DNA of 35,779 nucleotides. It comes from Alphaproteobacteria bacterium. GTDB lineage: Bacteria; Pseudomonadota; Alphaproteobacteria; Rickettsiales; VGDC01. The stretch lies in NCBI GenBank assembly GCA_022450665.1, contig JAKUPQ010000019.1, forward strand, positions 1-35,779. The letters run 5' to 3'. The number at the start of each line of letters is the position of its first letter. The first letter of the stretch is position 1. Under the pieces are notes generated by a model. That model did not search any database. It was not told the DNA's origin and saw only the letters and a list, made by a program, of their open reading frames with translations. The position numbers and the translations under genes are program-made. Positions 9,117 to 16,442 of this stretch are shown in pieces.

Positions 9117-9781
9117 TTGCCGTAACCGAACCGGACTCTAAAGGCCGTTTAAGCTGGGTGTGTATTGCACTTGCCATTTGGTGTGTTGGCGGCAGGCCGA
9201 TACGCGTTACCCCCGCTAAACCGCGCTTTAACTTACCTATAAAAGGCTTAATTATCGCCGGTGGCACCGATATTGATCCACTGCGCTATCATGGTATTCC
9301 CAAAAGCAAGTATCGCTATGACCGCCCCCGCGATACGATGGAGCTGGCATGGCTGGAACGTGCTGAATCTCGCGGGCTGCCCGTATTAGGTATTTGCCGT
9401 GGCGCACAGTTGATGAACATAGCCCGTGGCGGCGATTTGCATATTGATATTAGCAAGGTATACGAAAAAGCCACTTATCCCAACGGTACGTTAGCGCGCA
9501 TTTTTTATCGTAAACGCGTTAAAATTCATACCGACACCTTACTTTACCGATTAATTGGCGAAGAACATAGCCGTGTGAACAGCATGCATACGCAAGCAAT
9601 AAATCGTTTAGGACGTAACTTACGGGTGGGTGCAGAAGAGGAAAACAGCATCATTCAGGCGGTAGAAGACAAACAGCAATCTATGTTTATTGGGGTGCAA
9701 TTTCACCCCGAATATATGATATATGCACGCCGATACCGCGCTCTTTTCAAGCAAGTGGTGGCAATCGCTAAGATAAGATGA
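9095..9781 (+). CDS. Class-I glutamine amidotransferase-like gamma-glutamyl hydrolase (peptidase C26, PuuD-like)
   Basis: A 228-residue protein with the nucleophile elbow GICRGAQLMN (C101), an oxyanion-side strand GLIIAGGTDIDP, and the His-Glu pair in VQFHPEYM near the C-terminus. These make up a complete Cys-His-Glu triad of the PuuD/peptidase C26 type that hydrolyses gamma-glutamyl amides. ATG 9095 is preferred to 9074 because GGAGAGAAG (9075-9083) is then a well-placed Shine-Dalgarno. It is translationally coupled to the amidoligase gene. The likely arrangement is that one enzyme forms and the other breaks or trims an amide or gamma-glutamyl linkage on the same substrate; which substrate is not visible. 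Confidence 0.88.
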   Translation: MAEKRPLIAVTEPDSKGRLSWVCIALAIWCVGGRPIRVTPAKPRFNLPIKGLIIAGGTDIDPLRYHGIPKSKYRYDRPRDTMELAWLERAESRGLPVLGICRGAQLMNIARGGDLHIDISKVYEKATYPNGTLARIFYRKRVKIHTDTLLYRLIGEEHSRVNSMHTQAINRLGRNLRVGAEEENSIIQAVEDKQQSMFIGVQFHPEYMIYARRYRALFKQVVAIAKIR

Positions 9782-9796
9782 GGAATATGCTTACAT

Positions 9797-10096
9797 TTAA
9801 TAAGAAATGTTTTCTTCGTCATCAATGCTGAGTGCAAAAACAAACAAATAAATCAATAGTGCGCTAATTACTGCAACACTTGGAATCGCTACTAAGGGTA
9901 ATACCCATTGGTTAGACGCTGCATCTACAAGCCAAAGCTGATAGACCCAATTAAATCCAAATGCTACTAACGTAAAAGCTACAACTGATAACGTAAACAT
10001 TATAACAATATTGATCAGCCGCTCATACATTAGCGGATCTCCTAGGGTTGGGGTTATGTTTTCCATCATTTTCATACGGTCATATTGGCATGGCAT
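9797..10096 (-). CDS. Small two-TM membrane protein, unknown
   Basis: About 99 residues, with two clear membrane spans (about 28-52 and 63-90) and an acidic C-terminal tail (SIDDEENISY). Alternative starts exist at residues 8, 10 and 11 (MKMMENI), and no strong ribosome-binding site decides between them. I recognise no family. It is transcribed toward the amidoligase operon and ends 15 bp from it. Confidence 0.6.
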   Translation of the reverse strand: MPCQYDRMKMMENITPTLGDPLMYERLINIVIMFTLSVVAFTLVAFGFNWVYQLWLVDAASNQWVLPLVAIPSVAVISALLIYLFVFALSIDDEENISY

Positions 10097-10300
10097 TAAA
10101 TAACTGGAAATATGTGCGCACCCCGTAAAATATAAGCTTTACGTAAGGGCGAATTGCTTTTATCGAATATTGATAAGCATTTATACATCCCGCTACAGTA
10201 AATTTAGTTAGCTACTGCTACTTCTGTTAATAGTGCGTAACAACGCATTTTACAAACAAGCGTGAGAAAATAAAATTCACGTATATACAGGAGAATAGCC

Positions 10301-10924
10301 ATGCGTCGCGAAACCATAGAAGAAATTAAAAAATTCACCCCTCCGGTAAAGCATCCCTCACCTTTTGCTACCCCCGTTGTTGCAATGGTGCTGGCAGGTG
10401 TTGTTGGAATCACAGCAATTTACGCAGATTATGCCCGTGGCAGCCTGATGGATGAACTTAATCGCGACGATAACATTAACGACTTTCAACAAGTCGTTTC
10501 AAATAGCACACTAAAAGAAAGCTTTTCTGAAAAGAACTGGCAATACACTATTGTAGCGCCAACTAATCAGGCATTTGACAAAGCACAATGGCAAACTGAA
10601 GAAACCGCTATTCGTCGTTTTGGCCAAGCCCCTTTTAGTGATACACCTGAAATTGCTCCTGCATATAGTGGTATCTCTGCATATGACTATGTTGTGTCTG
10701 CTCCTGTATATCCAGATGACATTGAATTTGGCAAAGAAATCAGCACCCCTTCTTTAAGCGGCAATGACATCGTATTTAGCCGCATAGGAAACAATGATAG
10801 TGATGTGCTGGTTAACGGACAGCCTGTTTCATCAGTACAATATGCCGATAATGGCGTGATTTATACTATTGATGACATGATCACCTTCCCTGAATTCCAG
10901 CAACAATATAGCTGGGCTCAATAA
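10301..10924 (+). CDS. Membrane-anchored FAS1 (fasciclin) domain protein
   Basis: A 207-residue protein: a short basic, cytoplasmic N-terminus, one membrane anchor (about residues 26-46), then a divergent FAS1 domain facing the periplasm. FAS1 landmarks are YTIVAPTNQAFD (first conserved box) and the terminal DNGVIYTIDDMITFP, where the usual GVIH is GVIY. FAS1 domains mediate adhesion or protein-protein contacts at cell surfaces. CAGGAGAATAGCC upstream gives a good ribosome-binding site. The same anchor-plus-FAS1 design, with similar sequence, recurs at 12386-13000 on the other strand, and a secreted FAS1 protein is at 18111. They probably arose by duplication. Confidence 0.85.
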   Translation: MRRETIEEIKKFTPPVKHPSPFATPVVAMVLAGVVGITAIYADYARGSLMDELNRDDNINDFQQVVSNSTLKESFSEKNWQYTIVAPTNQAFDKAQWQTEETAIRRFGQAPFSDTPEIAPAYSGISAYDYVVSAPVYPDDIEFGKEISTPSLSGNDIVFSRIGNNDSDVLVNGQPVSSVQYADNGVIYTIDDMITFPEFQQQYSWAQ

Positions 10925-10970
10925 TATAAAAGGGCATGATGCCAAAAGTTCTTAACAAGGAGTTAGACGA

Positions 10971-11381
10971 ATGTTGCAACCAACACATACATTTCCCGAA
11001 ACCACTACCCGCAGCGGAGTGCTGGATTTCCATAGAATTGATCCCGATACATTGGGGCAGGCATTGACAGATCTGAATAAAATTGTCGATAAAAATGCTT
11101 ATTTGCTTCGCCACGATCCTGCATTAGCACGCGAAGTTCTGCGCTATGAAAATCATTTGATCGATGCTCAGGGTGGCGACAATGAAGCGCTTAAACTTGC
11201 CACAGCTCCAGAAGAATTTGACAAGTTGATTGAGCTTTCTAATACGCAGAATCCGCTTACCGAAAACGAACCAGTACATTTTGAAGGTACTGAAAGAGAA
11301 GCTAATCTGCAATATCATGCACTGCGTGAAGATTTGTTGCGCTTTAAGCATCAATATCTATCTGCATCGCGTGTAGACTGA
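10971..11381 (+). CDS. Hypothetical soluble protein
   Basis: A 136-residue acidic, apparently soluble protein with no signal peptide or membrane span. It is predicted mainly helical (for example ALTDLNKIVDKNAYLL and REVLRYENHLIDAQ). I do not recognise a family. A strong AAGGAGT Shine-Dalgarno precedes the ATG, and a clear terminator follows at 11413, so it is a real transcription unit. It lies 46 bp after the FAS1 gene and may be co-transcribed with it. Confidence 0.75.
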   Translation: MLQPTHTFPETTTRSGVLDFHRIDPDTLGQALTDLNKIVDKNAYLLRHDPALAREVLRYENHLIDAQGGDNEALKLATAPEEFDKLIELSNTQNPLTENEPVHFEGTEREANLQYHALREDLLRFKHQYLSASRVD

Positions 11382-11412
11382 TTATTACTACGACATAGCT
11401 ATTTTTATTTAT

Positions 11413-11443
11413 GGGGAAGGCATTGCGCTTTCCCCTTTTTTTT
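11413..11443 (+). terminator. Rho-independent terminator
   Basis: GGGGAAGGC (11413-11421) pairs with GCTTTCCCC (11427-11435) with one G-U pair and a 5-nt loop, followed by eight T residues. It ends the FAS1/hypothetical transcription unit. Confidence 0.9.
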
Positions 11444-11539
11444 ATTGTATATTTACAAAACCTTCTAGTGCAGCGTATCGCCCTCTGAGCAGTTATATAA
11501 GAATATATAGCATACCCATGCACAATAAAGGTTCGCCTG

Positions 11540-12100
11540 ATGGACGTATTGTCGTCATTTACCAATTTACATTATGTCTCACTTGGTGAGGCCATGCTGC
11601 GCTTAGCGGCTGCATGTATTTTGGGGCTGGCAATTGGGCTGGAGCGGCAAATAAAAAACAAGCCCCTCGACTTTCGCCCATTTATGATGGTGTGCCTTGG
11701 AGCTGCCATGTTCACTATTATTGGTATGGAGTTGTTATATACGCTTAAAAATACCTATAACAACGATAATAATACACTAAGCATCGACCCAAGCCGCATT
11801 ATGCAGGGCATTATTGGAGGCATAGGTTTTTTAGGAGCAGGCGCGATTTTTCGCGATAGCGAACATGTGGTGGGCGCTACCACCGGCGCAGGCATCTGGA
11901 TGGTAGGCGGCATTGGTATGGCATGTGCATTAGGACTATTTTCTTTCGCCATTGCTGCAACGTTTCTAGCGTTGTTCATCTATACATTTATGGGAATTGC
12001 GCTGCAATACTTCCCTAATAGCAACGAAGACGAAACTTATATTTTTAGCAACGGCTACAAAGAAAAGCATAAAAAAGACAATCACGAAGGGACAGAATAA
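11540..12100 (+). CDS. MgtC/SapB-family membrane protein
   Basis: A 186-residue inner-membrane protein with four to five hydrophobic segments. It has the MgtC/SapB signature AACILGLAIGLERQ (about residues 27-40), the DPSRIMQGIIGGIGFLGAGAI segment and the following TTGAGIWMVGGIGMACALG. MgtC in pathogens supports growth at low Mg2+ and modulates ATP synthase; most family members are uncharacterised. It lacks the soluble C-terminal domain of true MgtC, so it is closer to the SapB/YhiD type. It overlaps the following lipoprotein gene by one base (TAATG), implying translational coupling. Confidence 0.88.
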   Translation: MDVLSSFTNLHYVSLGEAMLRLAAACILGLAIGLERQIKNKPLDFRPFMMVCLGAAMFTIIGMELLYTLKNTYNNDNNTLSIDPSRIMQGIIGGIGFLGAGAIFRDSEHVVGATTGAGIWMVGGIGMACALGLFSFAIAATFLALFIYTFMGIALQYFPNSNEDETYIFSNGYKEKHKKDNHEGTE

Positions 12101-12312
12101 TGTTTATACGATTAGCACTTATTACATGCATGGTTTCATTTATTGCAGGCTGCTTTAATGGCATGAAAGTGGATGTGGCACCACCTTCTTGCACCGTAGA
12201 TGAAAATAGCCCAGAATGCGTAACACAGCCCCATGAGCCAATCCCTATGGAAAACGAATCGTTCTTTAAAGACGAAGTCAGTGCTTTTGATTGGCTGGGT
12301 AGTACTGTTTAA
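12100..12312 (+). CDS. Small lipoprotein coupled to the MgtC-like gene
   Basis: A 70-residue protein with a lipoprotein signal: a hydrophobic stretch ending SFIAGC, with the lipobox cysteine at about residue 18. The mature part is short, acidic and contains two further cysteines (SCTVDENSPEC) that could form a disulfide. The start codon overlaps the MgtC-like stop. Function unknown. A bidirectional terminator follows at 12333. Confidence 0.75.
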   Translation: MFIRLALITCMVSFIAGCFNGMKVDVAPPSCTVDENSPECVTQPHEPIPMENESFFKDEVSAFDWLGSTV

Positions 12313-12332
12313 TCTAGCTATAAACGCGATCT

Positions 12333-12365
12333 AAAAAGGCTGGAGGTTGAACCTTCAGCCTTTTT
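12333..12365. terminator. Bidirectional rho-independent terminator
   Basis: AAAAAGGCTG (12333-12342) pairs with CAGCCTTTTT (12356-12365). The inner AGGTT/AACCT arm continues the stem. A and T runs on both sides serve the convergent MgtC/lipoprotein and FAS1 transcripts. Confidence 0.92.
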
Positions 12366-12385
12366 AATGGATTAAAATTTTTTAG

Positions 12386-13000
12386 TTATTTCTTTTGCGC
12401 CATTGCGGCATTTTCTTCTGGCAGCGGATGCACTAGCTTATCCACCACATAAATCACACCGTTATCCGCAACAATGCGCTCCATTGCCGGAACACCATTG
12501 ATAAGCATAGTCTGGCTTTCATCGCTAACACGGGTAAAGGTAAGGATTTCGTTATTTGCAGCTGGTAGCTCCAAAATTTCTCCGGCTTGTATATCCTGTG
12601 GCATAACCTGGCTACGCACAACGAACCCTTCGCTTTGAATAATGTAATTTTCATTATTTACATTCACAATGCGTTTGTCTTTTACTATGCCATCATCGCT
12701 CACAAAGCGGATATTCTCACTATTAAATGCGGTATCAGTTGGGGCAACCATAGTAAAGTGGTGACGCTCGTTTTTCAGCTCTTTTGACAATGCAGGCGAA
12801 GAAGCTAAAATTCCCGAGAATCGACGCAGTTCATCTCGCCCATCAATTTCGCTGACTAAATTGTCATTCATTAATTCACCATAGGTTGCTCCAGCCAGAG
12901 AAACAAGGGCGGCAAATGTCAAAAATGCTGCAAACCCTTCCCAGCGCTCACGACGAAATCTATGTTTTTTTGGTTTTTGCGCTAAAAAATAATGTACCAT
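12386..13000 (-). CDS. Membrane-anchored FAS1 (fasciclin) domain protein
   Basis: A 204-residue paralogue of the 10301 product. It has a basic N-terminus (QKPKKHRFRRERWEG), one membrane anchor (about residues 23-43), then a FAS1 domain with HHFTMVAPTDTAFN and the C-terminal ADNGVIYVVDKLVHPLPEE. As in its paralogue, the usual GVIH is GVIY. GGGAG lies just upstream of the ATG. It shares the bidirectional terminator at 12333 with the MgtC-like operon. The two anchored FAS1 genes thus flank the MgtC-like operon in opposite orientation. Confidence 0.83.
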   Translation of the reverse strand: MVHYFLAQKPKKHRFRRERWEGFAAFLTFAALVSLAGATYGELMNDNLVSEIDGRDELRRFSGILASSPALSKELKNERHHFTMVAPTDTAFNSENIRFVSDDGIVKDKRIVNVNNENYIIQSEGFVVRSQVMPQDIQAGEILELPAANNEILTFTRVSDESQTMLINGVPAMERIVADNGVIYVVDKLVHPLPEENAAMAQKK

Positions 13001-13294
13001 ATTAACTCCCTACCTCAGATAGCATCTGTTCTATACTGACGTATCCTTTGATATTTACTGCTATCATTATGCGCCTTAGCTAATAAAGAATCGCGCCACA
13101 AACAAAGGCAGCCAATCAATAATGTATAAATATCATTACACGTAATTTATTGGCTCAAACAATGCATTCTCACATGCTTTACGGCATCTTTATTCAATAG
13201 CCTCAGCAAACGACTGATAATTTACTAACCACTCTCTAAGGTTGTGATTGTAGGAACACCTGCACTGATGATCACAACAGCTTGGAGAAAAACC
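13001..13294. other. Divergent intergenic region
   Basis: This 294-bp gap lies between the minus-strand FAS1 gene and the plus-strand entericidin gene, so it must hold two divergent promoters. I see no convincing consensus promoter, strong hairpin or small ORF in it. A GGAAC at 13254 resembles the -35 of EcfG-type stress promoters, but no matching GTT -10 is correctly spaced. Confidence 0.5.
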
Positions 13295-13441
13295 ATGAAA
13301 AAGCAATTTTTAATCCTGATGACTGCCATGTTCGCACTTTTTGGTCTTGCAGCTTGCAACACCATGGAAGGATTTGGCGAAGACATCGAGTCTGGTGGTG
13401 ATGCTATCGAAGATTCTGCTTCAAAGCATAAAAACTACTAA
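13295..13441 (+). CDS. Entericidin A/B-family lipoprotein
   Basis: A 48-residue protein: signal MKKQFLILMTAMFALFG, lipobox LAAC (cysteine at about residue 22), and a mature part NTMEGFGEDIESGGDAIEDSA. The N-T-x-x-G-x-G-x-D-x-x-x-x-G pattern is the entericidin signature. Entericidins are small envelope lipoproteins; ecnB of E. coli is stationary-phase induced. The ATG at 13295 is chosen, with GGAGAAA nine bases upstream, because an upstream extension would add 17 residues before the signal peptide. Confidence 0.92.
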   Translation: MKKQFLILMTAMFALFGLAACNTMEGFGEDIESGGDAIEDSASKHKNY

Positions 13442-13470
13442 TTAATTGCAATGCCTTGGGGGAGGATAAA

Positions 13471-14340
13471 ATGCACATGAACTTGAAACGTACGACTATA
13501 TATTTTGCGGCAACACTTATAGCAACTGGTGCAGTAGCAACCTATGCAACAGCTACTACACCAACGCCTCAGTCAACTGAGCAAGTGCGCAATTTAGATG
13601 TCGCGCCTTATGCCAATCTTACCAATAGCAAGCAGTTATTGCTATACGTAAGTCAGGCCGAGCGGCTTGTGCAAAAAGGAGACCGCACTTTTGCAAAAAT
13701 GCATCTTAACGAAGCATTAAGCATGGCTGCGCGTCTTCCATCCTCCCCCGGCACGCAGGAAGATTCTAATATATACCGTGTAACGATGGTGTCGCTTAAC
13801 GATGGAACCGTTCAGCGTCAGTTGATGCTGGCGCAACCAAGCAACATTACCGAAGCGTTAAATTTTTCGCCTGATGCCCTCCCCGTTGCAAAAAATAATA
13901 TTGCTGATGCAGATGTAAAATATATCACCAGCAAATGGGAAAAATCTAAAATTCTTGTTACCCTGAATAACGCTTTGCGCGCTATTGAAATGGGTAAGAC
14001 AAACGAAGTTCAGGCACAATTTGCAAAACTTCATGATCTGCTGATTGTTGATAATACTCATACTGTTTCACCCCGCCGCGCCGCTCAGGATAACGTGGCA
14101 TTAGCCAGAGTGCTATTACAAGCAGGCGCTTATGATGCCGCTAAATTAGCCTTGGCACGCGCCGATACAAGCATTCAGGCAGTAGCTAAAGACAACTCTG
14201 CTTCGTCAAAACGTTTCGAAGAAATTGCAATCATGCGCAACGAAATGGCAGATGTTCACAAAGTTATCGAGCGTAATGAGCCAGATTCTTACAAGAAATT
14301 AGATGCGAAACTCGAAAAATGGTGGAACGCTTTATCGTAA
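13471..14340 (+). CDS. YfdX-like secreted protein
   Basis: About 289 residues: a signal peptide (roughly residues 1-28, ending ATYATA), then a largely helical protein. The segments YVSQAERLVQKGDRTFAKMH and DNVALARVLLQAGAYDAAKL resemble the paired helical repeats of YfdX-family proteins. In E. coli YfdX is a periplasmic protein under EvgA control linked to acid and drug stress. It is longer than E. coli YfdX (about 210 residues). GGGGGAGG (13458-13465) is an unusually strong ribosome-binding site serving ATG 13471 or 13477. It lies 29 bp after the entericidin gene, so an operon is likely. Confidence 0.65.
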   Translation: MHMNLKRTTIYFAATLIATGAVATYATATTPTPQSTEQVRNLDVAPYANLTNSKQLLLYVSQAERLVQKGDRTFAKMHLNEALSMAARLPSSPGTQEDSNIYRVTMVSLNDGTVQRQLMLAQPSNITEALNFSPDALPVAKNNIADADVKYITSKWEKSKILVTLNNALRAIEMGKTNEVQAQFAKLHDLLIVDNTHTVSPRRAAQDNVALARVLLQAGAYDAAKLALARADTSIQAVAKDNSASSKRFEEIAIMRNEMADVHKVIERNEPDSYKKLDAKLEKWWNALS

Positions 14341-14382
14341 GCAGACCGCTTAGATACGCATTAATAAAATAGGAGAGTCATA

Positions 14383-14571
14383 ATGTTACGTGCAGCACTT
14401 ATTTTTCTTATTATTGCCCTTGTGGCCGCATTCTTTGGTTTTGGTGGCGTTGCTACCGTTGCGGTAGACATTGGCATATTCCTTTTCTGGGTTTTTGCCG
14501 CCCTCTTTCTTATTGCATTGCTAGCAGGGCTGGTTAGTGGCGGTACACGCCGCATGTTACCGCGCACCTAA
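14383..14571 (+). CDS. DUF1328 (YtjA-like) small membrane protein
   Basis: A 62-residue protein with two membrane spans. The motif LVAAFFGFGGVATVAVDIG followed by a second hydrophobic helix is characteristic of DUF1328 (YtjA). An AGGAGAG ribosome-binding site precedes it. Function is unknown; related genes often accompany stress genes. A terminator follows at 14587. Confidence 0.92.
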   Translation: MLRAALIFLIIALVAAFFGFGGVATVAVDIGIFLFWVFAALFLIALLAGLVSGGTRRMLPRT

Positions 14572-14586
14572 AAAACCCAGAGAACA

Positions 14587-14623
14587 CGGATGGGGCTGTG
14601 AAAGCAGCTCCATCCGCTATTTT
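14587..14623 (+). terminator. Rho-independent terminator
   Basis: CGGATGGGGCTG (14587-14598) pairs with CAGCTCCATCCG (14605-14616) with one G-U pair, followed by CTATTTTT. It ends the entericidin/YfdX/DUF1328 unit. Confidence 0.85.
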
Positions 14624-14645
14624 TAACAAATAACAGGAGACGATT

Positions 14646-15374
14646 ATGACAGACACACGCGAACGCAACGTTCTGATAGTAGTAACCGGCCACACCGAAC
14701 TTGGTAATACCGGCGAGTATACCGGCTTTCACTACGAAGAATTATCGACTCCTTATTATGCGCTGAAAGATGCCGGATACAACATAGAACTCGCCTCTCC
14801 TAAAGGCGGTGCAGTTATGCATGATCCTTCCAGCTTACCTGATGAAGAATCGCAACGCGCTGAATCCGTGAAGCGTTTCTTAGATGATGACGAAGCTCTG
14901 CGCGCCATTCAAAACACAATTGAAGTCAGCACTATTAACCCGGATGCGTTTGACGGCGTATATCTACCGGGCGGGCATGGTACAATGTGGGACTTTCCTG
15001 ATTGTGCCGCCTTACAGGATTTGATCGCCAAATACGATCGCGAAGATAAAGTTATAGCCGCCGTATGTCATGGCCCTGCTGCTTTTGTGAATGTGCAATT
15101 ACAAGACGGCAGCTATTTCGTAGATGGTCGCACCCTGAACAGCTTTACCGACAGCGAAGAACGCGACGCAGAAAAAGATGACGTGGTGCCATTCCTGCTT
15201 GAAGAAACATTGCGTGAACGTGGCGCAGATTTTGAAAAAGGCGCGAATTGGGAAGGCTTTGTAGTGCAGGATGCCAATTTAATTACCGGCCAGAATCCTC
15301 ACGCATGCGCGAAGCTTGCCGATAAGATGGTTTCAGCGCTTGAGGAGCGCCGGAAGCAGCGGTATGCCGCATAA
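14646..15374 (+). CDS. DJ-1/PfpI (Hsp31-like) type-1 glutamine amidotransferase-domain protein
   Basis: A 242-residue member of the DJ-1/PfpI superfamily, Hsp31-type. It has the N-terminal NTGEYTGFHYEEL block (with the conserved acidic residue), SPKGGAVMHDPSSLPDE, YLPGGHGTMWDFP, and the nucleophile elbow AVCHGPAAF (C141, then His142). Hsp31 proteins act as glutathione-independent glyoxalases or deglycase-like stress proteins and chaperones. CAGGAGACGATT is the ribosome-binding site. It is a single-gene unit bounded by terminators at 14587 and 15415. Confidence 0.9.
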   Translation: MTDTRERNVLIVVTGHTELGNTGEYTGFHYEELSTPYYALKDAGYNIELASPKGGAVMHDPSSLPDEESQRAESVKRFLDDDEALRAIQNTIEVSTINPDAFDGVYLPGGHGTMWDFPDCAALQDLIAKYDREDKVIAAVCHGPAAFVNVQLQDGSYFVDGRTLNSFTDSEERDAEKDDVVPFLLEETLRERGADFEKGANWEGFVVQDANLITGQNPHACAKLADKMVSALEERRKQRYAA

Positions 15375-15414
15375 TACTAAACAATGAAATAACGTGATGC
15401 TCTGCGTCCCGTTC

Positions 15415-15451
15415 AATAAGCCCCGACGCTCCAATCCCGTCGGGGCTTATT
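15415..15451. terminator. Strong rho-independent terminator
   Basis: AATAAGCCCCGACG (15415-15428) and CGTCGGGGCTTATT (15438-15451) form a perfect 14-bp stem with a 9-nt loop. Confidence 0.92.
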
Positions 15452-15582
15452 GCTGTTTAGCGCAGAAAACTTAGCATTAACCTACGTTGTTGCTATACTT
15501 TCTTAATTGCTTCTTTATACTGCTAGAAGCCATACTCACACGGTAAAAAGCTAAAGCAATGCAATAACTATAGGGCAATACA

Positions 15583-16323
15583 ATGAACCAAAAAAAGAAC
15601 ACCATCCTTATTGTGGATGATGAACCGCAAATTCGTAAACTTTTGAGCATTACGCTCAGCAACGAACAATTCAAAACGATTGACTGCGATAATGGCAAAG
15701 AAGCGGTGCGCCTCGCAGCCAGTATTAAACCCGAACTGATTTTACTCGATTTAGGTTTGCCGGATATTGATGGGAAAGAAGTGATTTCTGCCATTCGCGA
15801 ATGGTCGCAAGTACCTATTATCATTCTTTCAGTACGTTCAGATGATGACGAAATGGCGCTGGCATTAAACGCTGGTGCGGATGATTATGTCACCAAACCA
15901 TTCAATCCCAATGTATTGCTGGCACGCATCAACGCGAATCTGCGCAAAGCAGTAACCAAAGAAGCCGGTGAGCCAGAGATTGTTAACGGTAAAATCCGTA
16001 TGGATTTAGTGCGCCATGAAGTATTTGTGAATGACGAAAAACTTGCCTTCACTCCCAAAGAATATGAGTTGCTACGCTATTTTATTACCCATCGCGGCAA
16101 AATGCTCACACACAAACAACTACTTAAAGATGTTTGGGGCCCTGCACATGGTGACGATACGCAATATTTGCGCGTATATGTGAGCCAGCTTCGTGAAAAA
16201 GTTGAATCCGACGCAGCTGATCCGGATTATATTGTGACAGAGCCTGGCATTGGATATCGCATGGAAGTATTTAAAGCCGATGCAGATGCGAACGCCGATG
16301 CAAAAGCTGCCGTTAGCGGCTAA
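15583..16323 (+). CDS. kdpE: KdpE-like OmpR-family response regulator
   Basis: 246 residues. The receiver domain (1-120) has the acidic pocket VDDE (11-14), the phosphoacceptor D56 in LLDLGLPD, and TKPF near 105. It is followed by a winged-helix OmpR-type DNA-binding domain (about 135-232; FTPKEYELLRYFITHRG and QYLRVYVSQLREKVE), which is the KdpE-type sequence. No kdpFABC genes are in the window, and the KdpD-like kinase is 4 kb away on the other strand with its own receiver. The last about 12 residues are an odd alanine/aspartate-rich tail (ADADANADAKAA) absent from typical KdpE. Confidence 0.85.
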   Translation: MNQKKNTILIVDDEPQIRKLLSITLSNEQFKTIDCDNGKEAVRLAASIKPELILLDLGLPDIDGKEVISAIREWSQVPIIILSVRSDDDEMALALNAGADDYVTKPFNPNVLLARINANLRKAVTKEAGEPEIVNGKIRMDLVRHEVFVNDEKLAFTPKEYELLRYFITHRGKMLTHKQLLKDVWGPAHGDDTQYLRVYVSQLREKVESDAADPDYIVTEPGIGYRMEVFKADADANADAKAAVSG

Positions 16324-16352
16324 GTCAGCCATACCCGAATAGGGTTTTAAAG

Positions 16353-16406
16353 AATCAGGCATTTCTTTTTTTTGAGCCATCTTAAAAAGAGTGCCTGATT
16401 TTTTTC
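16353..16406. terminator. Bidirectional terminator (long stem)
   Basis: AATCAGGCA (16353-16361) pairs with TGCCTGATT (16392-16400). An inner TCTTTTT/AAAAAGA arm extends the stem, and a T run follows. It separates the convergent kdpE-like and disulfide-reductase genes. Confidence 0.8.
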
Positions 16407-16442
16407 GTACTTATCTGAATTATAAACTAAGAATTTAGTAGT

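Noticed and set aside
13254-13294. EcfG-type general-stress promoter (GGAAC) upstream of the entericidin gene
   Set aside because: No correctly spaced GTT-type -10 follows, and the motif is not found consistently before the other stress genes.
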